A DNA stretch of 39,194 nt from Janthinobacterium sp. GW458P (GTDB lineage: Bacteria; Pseudomonadota; Gammaproteobacteria; Burkholderiales; Burkholderiaceae_D). The notes beneath the pieces are model-generated. The model made no database searches and was not told the origin of the DNA. It saw only the letters and a list, made by a program, of their open reading frames with translations. Where the stretch lies: NCBI RefSeq assembly GCF_002127585.1, contig NZ_NEGZ01000018.1, positions 41,326 to 80,519 on the forward strand, read 5' to 3'. Numbering within the stretch: position 1 is the first letter of the stretch; the number at the start of each line of letters is the position of its first letter. This document shows, piece by piece, positions 17,555-25,658 of this stretch. A program made the translations under genes and the position numbers.

Positions 17555-19171
17555 ATGTTGCAAAAACAATATGACTACATCATCGTCGGCGCCGGTTCCG
17601 CCGGCTGCGTGCTGGCCAACCGCCTGTCGCACGACAGCAGCCACCGGGTATTGCTGCTGGAAGCGGGCGGCAAGGACAACAATCCCTGGATACACGTGCC
17701 GGTCGGCTATTTCAAGACCATGCACGACCCGAAGCTGGACTGGTGCTACCGCACGGAAGCGGACGCCGGCATCGCCGGGCGCCAGTTGCAATGGCCGCGC
17801 GGCAAGGTCCTGGGCGGCTCCAGCTCGCTCAACGGCCTGCTGTACGTGCGCGGCCAGAAGGAAGACTACGACCGCTGGGCCGAGCTGGGCAATGCAGGCT
17901 GGAGCTATGCCGAGGTGCTGCCCTATTTTAAAAAATCGGAAGACCAGGAACGCGGTGCCAGCGATTACCACGGCGTGGGCGGTCCGTTAAAGGTGTCGGA
18001 CCTGCGCCTGCGCCGCCCCATCGCGGAACACTTCATTGCCGGCGCCACGGAAAGCGGCATCCCCTTCAATGCCGATTACAACGGCGCCACGCAGGAAGGC
18101 GTCGGCTACTTCCAGCAGACGGCCAGCAAGGGCCTGCGCTGCAGCACGGCGAAAGCCTTTTTGCGCCCTGCCCGCAAGCGCGCCAACCTGCGCGTGGAAG
18201 TGCGGGCGCAAATCACGCGCGTGCTGTTCGAGGGCAAGCGCGCCGTCGGCATCGAGTTCCGGCAGAATGGCCAGTTGCGCCAGGCGCGCGCCAGCGGCGA
18301 AGTGATTTTATGCGCGGGCGCCATCGGCTCGCCGCAAATCCTGCAATGCTCGGGCGTGGGGCCGCGCGCGCTGCTCGAGGAAGTGGGCGTGCCCCTCGTG
18401 CACGACTTGCCCGGCGTGGGACAGAACCTGCAAGACCATCTGCAAATCCGCCTCGTCTTCAAGACCCGGCTGAAAACCCTCAACGATGAAGTCAACAGCC
18501 TGTGGGGCAGGCTGTGGGTGGGCATGCAATATGTGTTCTCGCGCTCGGGGCCTCTGACCCTGGCGGCCAGCCAGGTGACGGTGTTTACCAAATCCTCGCC
18601 GGAAGTGGCGCGGCCCGACATCCAGTTCCACATGCAGCCGCTGAGCGCCGACAAGCCCGGCGAAGGCGCGCATCCGTTTTCCGCGTTTACGTCGTCCGTG
18701 TGCCAGCTGCGCCCTCACAGCCGCGGCCACGTATCGATCAAGTCCGGCGATCCCCTCGCCTACCCGGGCATTTATCCAAATTATCTGTCCGACCCGCGCG
18801 ACCAGCAGACGGCGATTGCCGCCCTGCGCGTGGCGCGCAGGATCGCCGCCGCGCCGTCGCTGGCGCCGCACATCCTTTCCGAGTTCGTGCCCGGCCCGCA
18901 ATTCGAGACGGATGCGGAATTGCTGGACGCGGCGCGCCGCTTCAGCCAGTCCATCTATCACCCCAGCGGCACCTGCAAGATGGGCCATGACGCACTGGCC
19001 GTCGTCGACGCACGCCTGCGCGTGCACGGCATGCAGAACCTGCGCGTGGTCGATGCCTCGATCATGCCGGAAATCGTCTCGGGCAATACGAACGCGCCCA
19101 CCATCATGATCGCCGAAAAAGCGGCCGACATGATCCTGGCGGACGCCGTGCGCCTGCCGCAGGCGGCCTGA
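17555..19171 (+). CDS. GMC family FAD oxidoreductase (choline/alcohol dehydrogenase type)
   Basis: 538 residues. The FAD-binding motif is [20 protein letters not shown] at the N terminus; [14 protein letters not shown] is the GMC signature 1, and signature 2 is around [16 protein letters not shown]. The C-terminal active site has His in [10 protein letters not shown] and Asn in SGNTNAPT. Close in layout to AlkJ and BetA, which oxidise alcohols to aldehydes and pass electrons to the respiratory chain; the actual alcohol is unknown. AGGAGA lies 9 bp before the ATG. An IclR gene is divergent and an MHS transporter follows at 121 bp, suggesting a small uptake-and-oxidation unit. Confidence 0.92.
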   Translation: MLQKQYDYIIVGAGSAGCVLANRLSHDSSHRVLLLEAGGKDNNPWIHVPVGYFKTMHDPKLDWCYRTEADAGIAGRQLQWPRGKVLGGSSSLNGLLYVRGQKEDYDRWAELGNAGWSYAEVLPYFKKSEDQERGASDYHGVGGPLKVSDLRLRRPIAEHFIAGATESGIPFNADYNGATQEGVGYFQQTASKGLRCSTAKAFLRPARKRANLRVEVRAQITRVLFEGKRAVGIEFRQNGQLRQARASGEVILCAGAIGSPQILQCSGVGPRALLEEVGVPLVHDLPGVGQNLQDHLQIRLVFKTRLKTLNDEVNSLWGRLWVGMQYVFSRSGPLTLAASQVTVFTKSSPEVARPDIQFHMQPLSADKPGEGAHPFSAFTSSVCQLRPHSRGHVSIKSGDPLAYPGIYPNYLSDPRDQQTAIAALRVARRIAAAPSLAPHILSEFVPGPQFETDAELLDAARRFSQSIYHPSGTCKMGHDALAVVDARLRVHGMQNLRVVDASIMPEIVSGNTNAPTIMIAEKAADMILADAVRLPQAA

Positions 19172-19264
19172 CCCACCCATTCCATTCCCGGCAAGGAGGA
19201 TGTTAGCGGCGGACAGACGGCCCCGCCCCCAATGACCCGGCGACAAGCCAGGCATCAAACACAT

Positions 19265-19278
19265 AATCGATATCGATT
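19265..19278. promoter_or_regulatory. Perfect palindrome upstream of the MHS transporter gene
   Basis: AATCGATATCGATT is a 14-bp perfect palindrome ending 14 bp before the start codon, immediately upstream of the GGAGA Shine-Dalgarno. It might be an operator or a start-region hairpin; nothing else supports a specific role. Confidence 0.3.
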
Positions 19279-19292
19279 GGAGACTAGATATT

Positions 19293-20624
19293 ATGGAAAA
19301 CAATACGAACAATCCGAAAAAGGCCCAAGAGCTGCGGAAAGTCGTGATGGCCAGCGTGATCGGCGCCACCATCGAATGGTATGACTTCTTCCTGTACGGC
19401 GTGGTGGCCGGCATTGTATTCAGCAAGCTGTATTTCCCGGGCGGCGATCCGCTCGTCTCGACCATGCTGGCCTACGGCACCTTCGCCGTGGGCTTTTTGT
19501 CGCGCCCCATCGGCGGGGTAATCTTCGGCCACTTCGGCGACAAGATCGGCCGCAAGAGCATGCTGGTGATGACGCTGATGATCATGGGTGTCTCCACCTT
19601 CCTGATCGGCGTGCTTCCCACCTATGACCACATCGGCTACTGGGCACCGGGATTGCTGCTGTTCCTGCGCGTGCTGCAGGGTATCGGCCTCGGTGGCGAA
19701 TGGGGCGGCGCCGTGCTGATGGCGTACGAATATGCGCCGCCGAAGGAGCGCGGTTTCTACGCCAGCCTGCCGCAGATCGGCCTGGCCATCGGCCTGTGCC
19801 TCGCTTCCGGCGTGGTGGCCATCCTGTCCTACAGCCTGACGGACGCGCAGTTCCTGTCCTGGGGCTGGCGCGTGGCCTTCATTTTATCGGCCGCCCTCGT
19901 CTTCATCGGCATGTGGATACGCCTGAACGTGATGGAAACGCCGGAATTCCAGGCCGTCAAGGAAAAGAACGCGGAGACGCAGATTCCGTTCTTCGACCTG
20001 CTGAAACGCTATCCGGGCAATGTATTAAAAGGCATGGGCGCGCGCTATATCGACGGCGTGTTCTTCAATATCTTCGGCGTCTTTTCCATCACCTATCTGA
20101 CCAACACCATCAAGATCGCCCGCACGGAAGCGCTGATGGGCGTGATGGCGTCGGCCGTCGTGATGTGCTTCTGCATCCCCTTCTTCGGCCGCCTGTCGGA
20201 CCGCATCGGCCGCAGCAAGGTGTTCTTCTGGGGTTCGCTGATCACGGGCGTGTCGGCCATCCCCGCCTTCTGGATCATGCTGCATCACGCCGACAATCCG
20301 CTGCTGCTGTGGTGTTCCGTGATCATCCCGCTGGGCGTGCTGTATTCGGCCGTGTACGGCCCGGAGGCGGCCCTGTTCTGCGACCTGTTCGACGCCAGGG
20401 TGCGCTACACGGGCATCTCCTTCGTCTACCAGTTCTCCGGCATCTTCGCCAGCGGCCTGACGCCCATCATCGCCACCTACCTGCTCAAGACGGGCAATGG
20501 CGAGCCGTGGCACATCGTCGGCTACATCCTGTTCGCCTCCCTCGTCTCGGCCGTCAGCGTGGCCATGATCGGCAAGGGCGGTTCGCAGCCCGACGGCCGC
20601 ATGAAGCCGGCGCACGCGAGGTAA
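19293..20624 (+). CDS. MHS-family MFS transporter (proton symporter)
   Basis: 443 residues, 12 predicted membrane helices. It fits the metabolite:H+ symporter family (ShiA, ProP, KgtP): the N-terminal ATIEWYDFFLYG, the loop 2-3 motif GHFGDKIGRKSMLV, and GIGLGGEWGGAVLMAYEYAP. The second half repeats the MFS motif as GRLSDRIGRSKV. Relatives import dicarboxylates, aromatic acids or betaines with protons. A GGAGA Shine-Dalgarno sits 9 bp before the ATG. Lying 121 bp after the GMC oxidoreductase gene on the same strand, it could bring in that enzyme's substrate, under the IclR regulator. Confidence 0.9.
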   Translation: MENNTNNPKKAQELRKVVMASVIGATIEWYDFFLYGVVAGIVFSKLYFPGGDPLVSTMLAYGTFAVGFLSRPIGGVIFGHFGDKIGRKSMLVMTLMIMGVSTFLIGVLPTYDHIGYWAPGLLLFLRVLQGIGLGGEWGGAVLMAYEYAPPKERGFYASLPQIGLAIGLCLASGVVAILSYSLTDAQFLSWGWRVAFILSAALVFIGMWIRLNVMETPEFQAVKEKNAETQIPFFDLLKRYPGNVLKGMGARYIDGVFFNIFGVFSITYLTNTIKIARTEALMGVMASAVVMCFCIPFFGRLSDRIGRSKVFFWGSLITGVSAIPAFWIMLHHADNPLLLWCSVIIPLGVLYSAVYGPEAALFCDLFDARVRYTGISFVYQFSGIFASGLTPIIATYLLKTGNGEPWHIVGYILFASLVSAVSVAMIGKGGSQPDGRMKPAHAR

Positions 20625-20641
20625 GCTGGAGCTGGACGTAA

Positions 20642-20672
20642 AAAAGCAGGTCCTGCAGAGAGGCCTGCTTTT
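20642..20672. terminator. Terminator after the MHS transporter gene
   Basis: AAAAGCAGG (20642-20650) pairs with CCTGCTTTT (20664-20672) around a 13-base loop, starting 17 bp past the stop codon. Runs of A on one side and T on the other make it usable in both directions. Its stem is the same as the inner part of the terminator at 22365-22396. Confidence 0.75.
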
Positions 20673-20964
20673 CTGCATGGACGCCTCCATATAATCATAC
20701 ACGCCAGCACATTTACTGCAAGCCAACTCACCAGAACATATATTCATTCAAAAACTTTCTTATTTTCACGGAAAGGATTTTTTATAAAAACAGGTCCATT
20801 TGATATTCATCAAACCACCAGGACCAGCAGGACCTACCATAACCTTCCGAATTTAATAACGCATGCCCTGACAAAAAAAACAGAACTCCAGGACCCCTGC
20901 CAATTAAAAATAATCACACGTAATTTTCTACTCGGGCAGGAAATAATTTTAATAAGGAGGAGTA
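20673..20964 (+). promoter_or_regulatory. AT-rich leader upstream of the cell-wall hydrolase genes
   Basis: No gene is seen in this stretch. It is clearly more AT-rich than the surrounding genome. GGTCC-A-TTTGAT pairs with ATCAAA and GGACC (20793-20825) to form a two-part hairpin, and GGACC/GGTCC words recur several times (also near 20830 and 20891), so alternative pairings are possible. A strong AGGAGG (20955-20960) ends it, 4 bases before the ATG at 20965. The promoter is not obvious. Confidence 0.4.
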
Positions 20965-21783
20965 ATGAAAAAAAGTCTATTGAAAATCAATAGCAGTGGC
21001 AGCGATGTTGTGGCCCTGCAATCGGCTCTGGCGGAACGCGGGTTCAATCCCGGTGCGCAAGATGGCATGTTCGGGCAGGCAACGGCCGCCGCCGTAGCCG
21101 CCTTCCAGGAAAGCGAGGGCTTGCTCATTGATGGCGAAGCTGGCCCCCGTACCTTGTCATTGCTTGACCTGTGCGACAACGATGACTTGCCTGACGTCAG
21201 GGCACAAGTTTCAGTCCAAGTGGTGAGCCAGATGTTTCCCGATACGCGCATCGATAACATCAAGCGCTATCTGCCGCCTGTGCTCGATGCATTGGGCAAT
21301 CATGGCCTGGGAGACAAAATCATGGTATTGGCCGCGTTAGCCACCATCCGTGCAGAAACAGAAGCATTCTTGCCTGTCGATGAAGGCATTTCCAGATACA
21401 ACACCTCCCCCTCTTCCAGACGGCCCTACGATTTGTATGACTACAAAAAAAGTCTGGGTAATCAGGGGCCGCCCGACGGCGACCGCTTTCATGGCCGTGG
21501 CTTCATCCAATTAACAGGTCGCGACAATTATGCACACTATGGAACGCGTTTGACGCCATCGCAAGATTTACTGAATGCGCCCGAGCGTGCGAATATGCCC
21601 GAATGTGCGGCCAATATCCTGGCTCTTTTTCTCGCGGATAAACAAATAAAAATAAAACAAGCATTATTGCAACACAACTTTATTTTAGCCAGAAAGCAGG
21701 TTAATAATGGCAGCAATGGCCTGGAACGCTTTACTTCCGCATATTTAGTCGGAGAAAAACTTATCAATAATGGATTCCAATAG
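20965..21783 (+). CDS. Peptidoglycan-binding, GH19-like cell-wall hydrolase (endolysin-like)
   Basis: 272 residues without a signal peptide. An N-terminal PG_binding_1 domain (about 5-67; SSGSDVVALQSALAERGF, DGMFGQATAAAVAAFQ) is followed by a GH19 chitinase/lysozyme-like domain (about 95-272). The latter has acidic residues Glu131/Glu133 in IRAETEAF, where GH19 enzymes place the catalytic Glu, and the family signature FHGRGFIQLTGRDNYAHYG (175-193). It should cut the glycan strands of murein. The architecture is that of modular phage endolysins. Lys, Asn and Ile are more frequent, and GC lower, than in neighbouring genes, suggesting horizontal origin. Confidence 0.85.
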   Translation: MKKSLLKINSSGSDVVALQSALAERGFNPGAQDGMFGQATAAAVAAFQESEGLLIDGEAGPRTLSLLDLCDNDDLPDVRAQVSVQVVSQMFPDTRIDNIKRYLPPVLDALGNHGLGDKIMVLAALATIRAETEAFLPVDEGISRYNTSPSSRRPYDLYDYKKSLGNQGPPDGDRFHGRGFIQLTGRDNYAHYGTRLTPSQDLLNAPERANMPECAANILALFLADKQIKIKQALLQHNFILARKQVNNGSNGLERFTSAYLVGEKLINNGFQ

Positions 21784-21824
21784 CGAACCTGCGCTGGTAT
21801 GCAATTTCACGAAAGGACGCGATC

Positions 21825-22346
21825 ATGAACACAAGCATAGAAAAACTCATTTTTCTTGCACGTAAAGAAAAAGGGGTGCGCGAAGGCCCCATCAATAACA
21901 CCGGACAGCGGATCGAAGAGTTTCAGTCAGCGACCTGGATGATGCCGGGTGCCTGGCCTTGGTGCGCAGCCTTTACAGCCTGGCTCATGCGCGAGTGGCT
22001 GCACGAAGAAAGCGTGCGTGACGCCTTGGGCATCGATTCCGTCAACGCTGCCGAAAAATGGCGCTGCCGTGACGCCAGTGCATTTGGCTGGGAAAAGTGG
22101 GCGGCACAGAAAAACATCGAGCTATTACCAGAAACTGAAGCCGCCAGGGCGGGCGATTTCGTTGTCTACGACTTTTCACATATTGGCTTGGTCATCAAGG
22201 ATCAACCTTCTCTAGCTAGTGCGATCATGACAATCGAAGGCAATACCAACGGCAAGGGTGAGCGCGACAGCAATAGCGGGGATGGCGTATGGGAAAAAGT
22301 ACGCGCGCCGTCGCTGACCAAATCGTACATCCGCCTGTTTGCGTGA
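21825..22346 (+). CDS. CHAP-like cysteine amidase/peptidase
   Basis: 173 residues without a signal peptide. It fits the CHAP / NlpC-P60-like fold of phage and toxin hydrolases: Cys47 in PWCAAFTAWLM, His119 in DFSHIGLVIK, and a following polar residue in IEGNTNGKG. Such proteins cleave the peptide part of peptidoglycan. The ATG has a GAAAGGA upstream, and the gene starts 42 bp after the GH19-like gene, so they are likely co-transcribed: one enzyme for the glycan, one for the peptide. No holin, immunity or secretion gene is next to them. Confidence 0.78.
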   Translation: MNTSIEKLIFLARKEKGVREGPINNTGQRIEEFQSATWMMPGAWPWCAAFTAWLMREWLHEESVRDALGIDSVNAAEKWRCRDASAFGWEKWAAQKNIELLPETEAARAGDFVVYDFSHIGLVIKDQPSLASAIMTIEGNTNGKGERDSNSGDGVWEKVRAPSLTKSYIRLFA

Positions 22347-22364
22347 CGCCAGCAGCGGCATAAA

Positions 22365-22396
22365 AAAAGCAGGCACTCGACAGCGTGCCTGCTTTT
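22365..22396. terminator. Bidirectional terminator between the CHAP gene and purM
   Basis: AAAAGCAGGCAC (22365-22376) and GTGCCTGCTTTT (22385-22396) form a perfect 12-bp stem with an 8-base loop. Seven A on the left give the minus-strand (purM) transcript a seven-U tail; the plus-strand transcript gets TTTTCTTT. It lies 18 bp after the CHAP stop codon. The stem core is the same as the terminator at 20642-20672. Confidence 0.88.
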
Positions 22397-22408
22397 CTTT
22401 CCTGCCAG

Positions 22409-22440
22409 TGTGAGGCAAGGCAAGAATACCTTGCCTCACA
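22409..22440. repeat. Perfect 12-bp inverted repeat at the end of purM
   Basis: TGTGAGGCAAGG and CCTTGCCTCACA are perfectly complementary around the loop CAAGAATA. It lies between the purM stop codon and the terminator at 22365-22396. With no T tract it is not a terminator by itself; it may stabilise the purM 3' end or be a scar or short palindromic repeat. Confidence 0.65.
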
Positions 22441-22461
22441 TGCGCTCAGCGCCAGTAACGC

Positions 22462-23505
22462 TCAGATTACGATCGTCTGGTGCTCGTCACCCACGCGGGC
22501 GCGAATGGTGCCGATGCGCGAAACAGTTTCACCAGCCGCTTGCAGTTGGGCAATAGCGGCGTCCGCGTTTTCCGGCGAAACGATGACGGTCATGCCGATG
22601 CCGCAGTTGAAGACGCGGTGCATTTCGGCGTCAGCCACGCCGCCATGCTGCTGCAGCCATGTGAACAGCGGCGGCATGGTCCATGCCTTCGAGTCCAGCT
22701 CAGCCACCAGGCCAGACTGCAGCACGCGCGGGATGTTTTCCACCAGGCCGCCACCGGTGATGTGCACCATGCCCTTGACTTCCATGGCGTCCATCAGCGC
22801 CAGCAGCGGCTTGACGTAGATGCGCGTCGGCTGCATCAGCACGTCGGCCAGCTTACGGCCATGGAAGTCGCCTTCCAGGTCCGGCTTCGCCACTTCGATA
22901 ATCTTGCGCACCAGCGAGTAACCGTTCGAGTGCACGCCGGACGAGGCCAGGCCCAGCACCACGTCGCCCGGGGCGATCTTGGTGCCGTCGATGATTTTCG
23001 ATTTTTCCACGGCGCCGACGGCAAAACCTGCCAGGTCGTATTCGCCGGCCGGGTACATGCTCGGCATTTCCGCCGTTTCGCCGCCGATCAGCGCGCAACC
23101 CGCCTGTTCGCAACCCTGGGCGATGCCCTTGATGACGTCGGTGGCAATCGCCACGTCCAGCTTGCCGCAAGCGAAGTAGTCGAGGAAGAACAGCGGTTCG
23201 GCGCCTTGCACCAGGATGTCGTTGACGCTCATGGCGACCAGGTCGATGCCGACCGTGTCGTGGCGGTTCAGTTCGAACGCCAGGCGCAATTTGGTACCCA
23301 CGCCGTCGGTGCCCGAGACCAGCACCGGTTCCTTGTACTTCTTGCTGATTTCAAACATGGCGCCAAAACCGCCCAGGCCGCCCATCACGCCTTCGCGCAG
23401 GGTGCGCTTGGCAAACGGCTTGATTGCTTCGACTAAAGCGTCGCCTGCGTCGATATCGACGCCAGCGTCACGGTAGGAAAGGGAAACATTAGAAGTCTGG
23501 TTCAT
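22462..23505 (-). CDS. purM: Phosphoribosylformylglycinamidine cyclo-ligase (AIR synthetase)
   Basis: 347 residues, normal length. Makes aminoimidazole ribotide from FGAM with ATP in purine synthesis (cytoplasm). Features: [21 protein letters not shown] at the N terminus, GGFGAMFEI, the ATP and substrate site [16 protein letters not shown], and [25 protein letters not shown] lies in the C-terminal half. The frame extends to 23592, but the family start is 23505. There is little Shine-Dalgarno. The gene is divergent from perM with 188 bp between them, in which no purine riboswitch or PurR box was recognised. Confidence 0.96.
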   Translation of the reverse strand: MNQTSNVSLSYRDAGVDIDAGDALVEAIKPFAKRTLREGVMGGLGGFGAMFEISKKYKEPVLVSGTDGVGTKLRLAFELNRHDTVGIDLVAMSVNDILVQGAEPLFFLDYFACGKLDVAIATDVIKGIAQGCEQAGCALIGGETAEMPSMYPAGEYDLAGFAVGAVEKSKIIDGTKIAPGDVVLGLASSGVHSNGYSLVRKIIEVAKPDLEGDFHGRKLADVLMQPTRIYVKPLLALMDAMEVKGMVHITGGGLVENIPRVLQSGLVAELDSKAWTMPPLFTWLQQHGGVADAEMHRVFNCGIGMTVIVSPENADAAIAQLQAAGETVSRIGTIRARVGDEHQTIVI

Positions 23506-23693
23506 GGTGTGGTGGCAGCGGAGGCGGTAAAATAGAAGGCGGATACCCGCCGGCACGCGCGCGCAACCATGTTCTTCAACATCGTGCGGCAAAGCGCCAG
23601 CGGGTGAATTCGGTCGATCAAGTCGCTATTTTATCAAACTGCCCCGCCATTTCGTAATTAACTGCCTTTTTTTAACGCAACAGCATAAACCAC

Positions 23694-24776
23694 ATGCCAT
23701 TCGCCATCACCGCCGAACAGAAGCAGACAGCATTTTGGATCGCGGTCTGGCTGGCATTTTTGCTGCTGCTCGTCAGCCTGGGCCCCATCCTGACGCCCTT
23801 CCTGGCCGCCGCCATCCTCGCCTACGTGCTCAATCCCGGCGTGGACCGCCTGCAACGTCTGCACTACAAGCGCTTTCATTTGCCGCGGCCGCTGGCCGTG
23901 CTGGTCGTCGTGGTGTTGTTTTTCCTCGCCATCACGGCGCTCGTGCTGATCGTCGTGCCTGTGTTGCAAAAGGAAATCCCCCTGCTGCAGGCGCAAATCC
24001 CCCAATTCCTGAGCAAGGCGAACGAGTTGCTGGCGCCGAAACTGCGCGACCTGGGCATCCGCGTGCGCCTCGACGGCACGGGCATCAAGCGCATGCTGAG
24101 TCAGCAGATGGCCACCAGCGGCGATGAAATCTGGAGCACGGTGCTCGCCTCGGCCCGCATCGGCGGCACGGCCGTGCTGGGCTGGCTGGCCACCGTGGTG
24201 CTGATTCCCGTGGTGCTGTTCTATCTGTTGCTGGACTGGCATCCGATGCTGGCGCGCATCGCCGGCGCCGTGCCGCGCCGCTGGGTCGGTCGCACCGTGG
24301 GCATGGCGCAGGAAGTCGATACCCTGCTGGCGCAATACCTGCGCGGCCAGCTGCTCGTCATGCTGGTGCTGGCCACGTATTACTCGGTGGCGCTGGCCAT
24401 CGCCAGTTTTGAGGTCGCATTGCCTGTGGGCATCATCACGGGCTTGCTGGTCTTCATTCCCTACCTGGGTTTCGGCCTGGGGCTGGTGCTGGCGCTGATC
24501 GCCGCCCTGCTGCAGTTTGCCGACTGGAGCGGCGTCATCGCCGTCGCCGTCATCTATGGCTGCGGCCAGGTCATCGAAGGCTTTTTCCTCACGCCGCGCC
24601 TGGTGGGCGAGCGCATCGGCCTGAATCCGCTGGCCGTGATCTTCGCTTTGTTGGCCTTCGGACAATTGTTTGGTTTCGTCGGCGTTTTACTCGCTTTACC
24701 CGCTTCTGCCGTCCTGATGGTCGCTTTTAAGCATCTAAGACGCCACTACCTGTCCAGCACCTTCTATAATGCGTGA
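23694..24776 (+). CDS. AI-2E family transporter (PerM/TqsA-like membrane protein)
   Basis: 360 residues with about seven to eight membrane segments and a helical soluble stretch (about 95-150) after the first cluster. The family signature is at the C-terminal half: GIITGLLVFIPYLGFGLGLVLALIAALLQF and QVIEGFFLTPRLVGERIGLNPLAVIFALLAFG. Members export AI-2 or act as Na+/H+ antiporters; most, including those at this locus beside purM and hda, have no established substrate. The Shine-Dalgarno is weak. A repeat element follows the stop codon and separates it from hda. Confidence 0.88.
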   Translation: MPFAITAEQKQTAFWIAVWLAFLLLLVSLGPILTPFLAAAILAYVLNPGVDRLQRLHYKRFHLPRPLAVLVVVVLFFLAITALVLIVVPVLQKEIPLLQAQIPQFLSKANELLAPKLRDLGIRVRLDGTGIKRMLSQQMATSGDEIWSTVLASARIGGTAVLGWLATVVLIPVVLFYLLLDWHPMLARIAGAVPRRWVGRTVGMAQEVDTLLAQYLRGQLLVMLVLATYYSVALAIASFEVALPVGIITGLLVFIPYLGFGLGLVLALIAALLQFADWSGVIAVAVIYGCGQVIEGFFLTPRLVGERIGLNPLAVIFALLAFGQLFGFVGVLLALPASAVLMVAFKHLRRHYLSSTFYNA

Positions 24777-24794
24777 CAAGGTGACTGACATAAG

Positions 24795-24895
24795 CTACTG
24801 CGTGTCGCACTTTGCGGCCGGCAATGCTCACCGTACTCAAGTATGGTTGCGCTTCTCGGCCACAAATCGCTGCCGCTCGCTACGCTTTTGTCAGG
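24795..24895. repeat. Intergenic repeat, copy 2
   Basis: Begins 18 bp after the perM stop codon and matches 16424-16537 in five ordered blocks. The middle contains a small hairpin (ACCGTACT-CA-AGTATGGT) that has no equal in copy 1. The final part, CCGCTCGCTACGCTTTTGT, is nearly identical in both copies. The last bases (TTGTCA, 24888-24893) could serve as a -35 element for hda. Confidence 0.75.
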
Positions 24896-24914
24896 CGCTC
24901 GATACGACTACAAT
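24888..24914 (+). promoter_or_regulatory. Possible hda promoter
   Basis: TTGTCA and TACAAT with a 15-bp spacer, a little shorter than ideal. The -35 lies in the end of the repeat element and the -10 in the AT-rich stretch before hda. The spacing makes this tentative. Confidence 0.35.
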
Positions 24915-24989
24915 GTTAAATTAATAAAAATCCAATAACAGCGACGACGACGCACAAGCAGTAATGAAAAACAGGACAAGGCGTACGCC

Positions 24990-25658
24990 ATGAAACAACT
25001 GGTGCTCGATTTAGGCACAGACCAGGCGCACAGCCTCGATACCTTCGAGGTGGGACAGAATGCCGAAGTGGCGCAGCTGATGCGCCAGTTCGCCGCGCGC
25101 ACCTCGCGCGAGCATTTTGCCTACCTGTGGGGCGAACTGGCCGCCGGCAAGAGCCACCTGCTCAAGGCCCTGGCCAGCACCGAGCGCGCGCGCTATATTT
25201 CGCCATTCTCGATCGAGTCCGAATTCGTGTATTCGCCCGACGTGGATTTGTACCTGCTCGACGACTGCGAAAAACTGTCGCCGCTGGCGCAGATCGACGC
25301 CTTTGCCCTGTTCAATGAAATCCGCGCCAACCAAGCCTTCATGGTGTGCAGCGGCGCCGTGCCGCCCGCCGTGCTGCCCGTGCGCGAAGACTTGCGCACG
25401 CGCATGGGCTGGGGCCTGATCTACCAGATCCATGGCTTGACGGACGATGAAAAAATCGCCGCCCTGACCCAGGCGGCCGCCACCCGCGGCTTGACCTTGT
25501 CGCCGGGCGTGTTACCCTATCTGCTGTCCCATTTCCGGCGCGACATGCGTTCGCTGTCGACGATGCTGGACTCTCTCGACCTCTACTCCCTTGAAACCCA
25601 ACGCCCGATCACCTTGCCATTGTTGCGCGAGTTGCTGCAGGCGGAAGCGAAAGAATGA
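24990..25658 (+). CDS. hda: DnaA regulatory inactivator Hda
   Basis: 222 residues. With the DNA-loaded beta clamp, Hda makes DnaA hydrolyse its ATP, preventing re-initiation of replication. The N-terminal clamp-binding motif is QLVLDL (residues 3-8). The AAA+ core has GELAAGKS (48-55), the Walker B region LYLLDDCEKL, and sensor 2 near FRRDMRSL. The ATG has an AAGG Shine-Dalgarno 9 bp upstream. It leads the run hda-HAD-pcnB-folK, in which every gene overlaps the next; this order is common in Burkholderiales. Confidence 0.92.
   Translation: MKQLVLDLGTDQAHSLDTFEVGQNAEVAQLMRQFAARTSREHFAYLWGELAAGKSHLLKALASTERARYISPFSIESEFVYSPDVDLYLLDDCEKLSPLAQIDAFALFNEIRANQAFMVCSGAVPPAVLPVREDLRTRMGWGLIYQIHGLTDDEKIAALTQAAATRGLTLSPGVLPYLLSHFRRDMRSLSTMLDSLDLYSLETQRPITLPLLRELLQAEAKE

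Noticed and set aside
20965..22346. Part of a prophage
   Set aside because: No integrase, structural, holin or attachment-site features are near; core genes lie on both sides.
23506..23693. Purine riboswitch or PurR operator between purM and perM
   Set aside because: No matching consensus or conserved fold could be recognised by reading.
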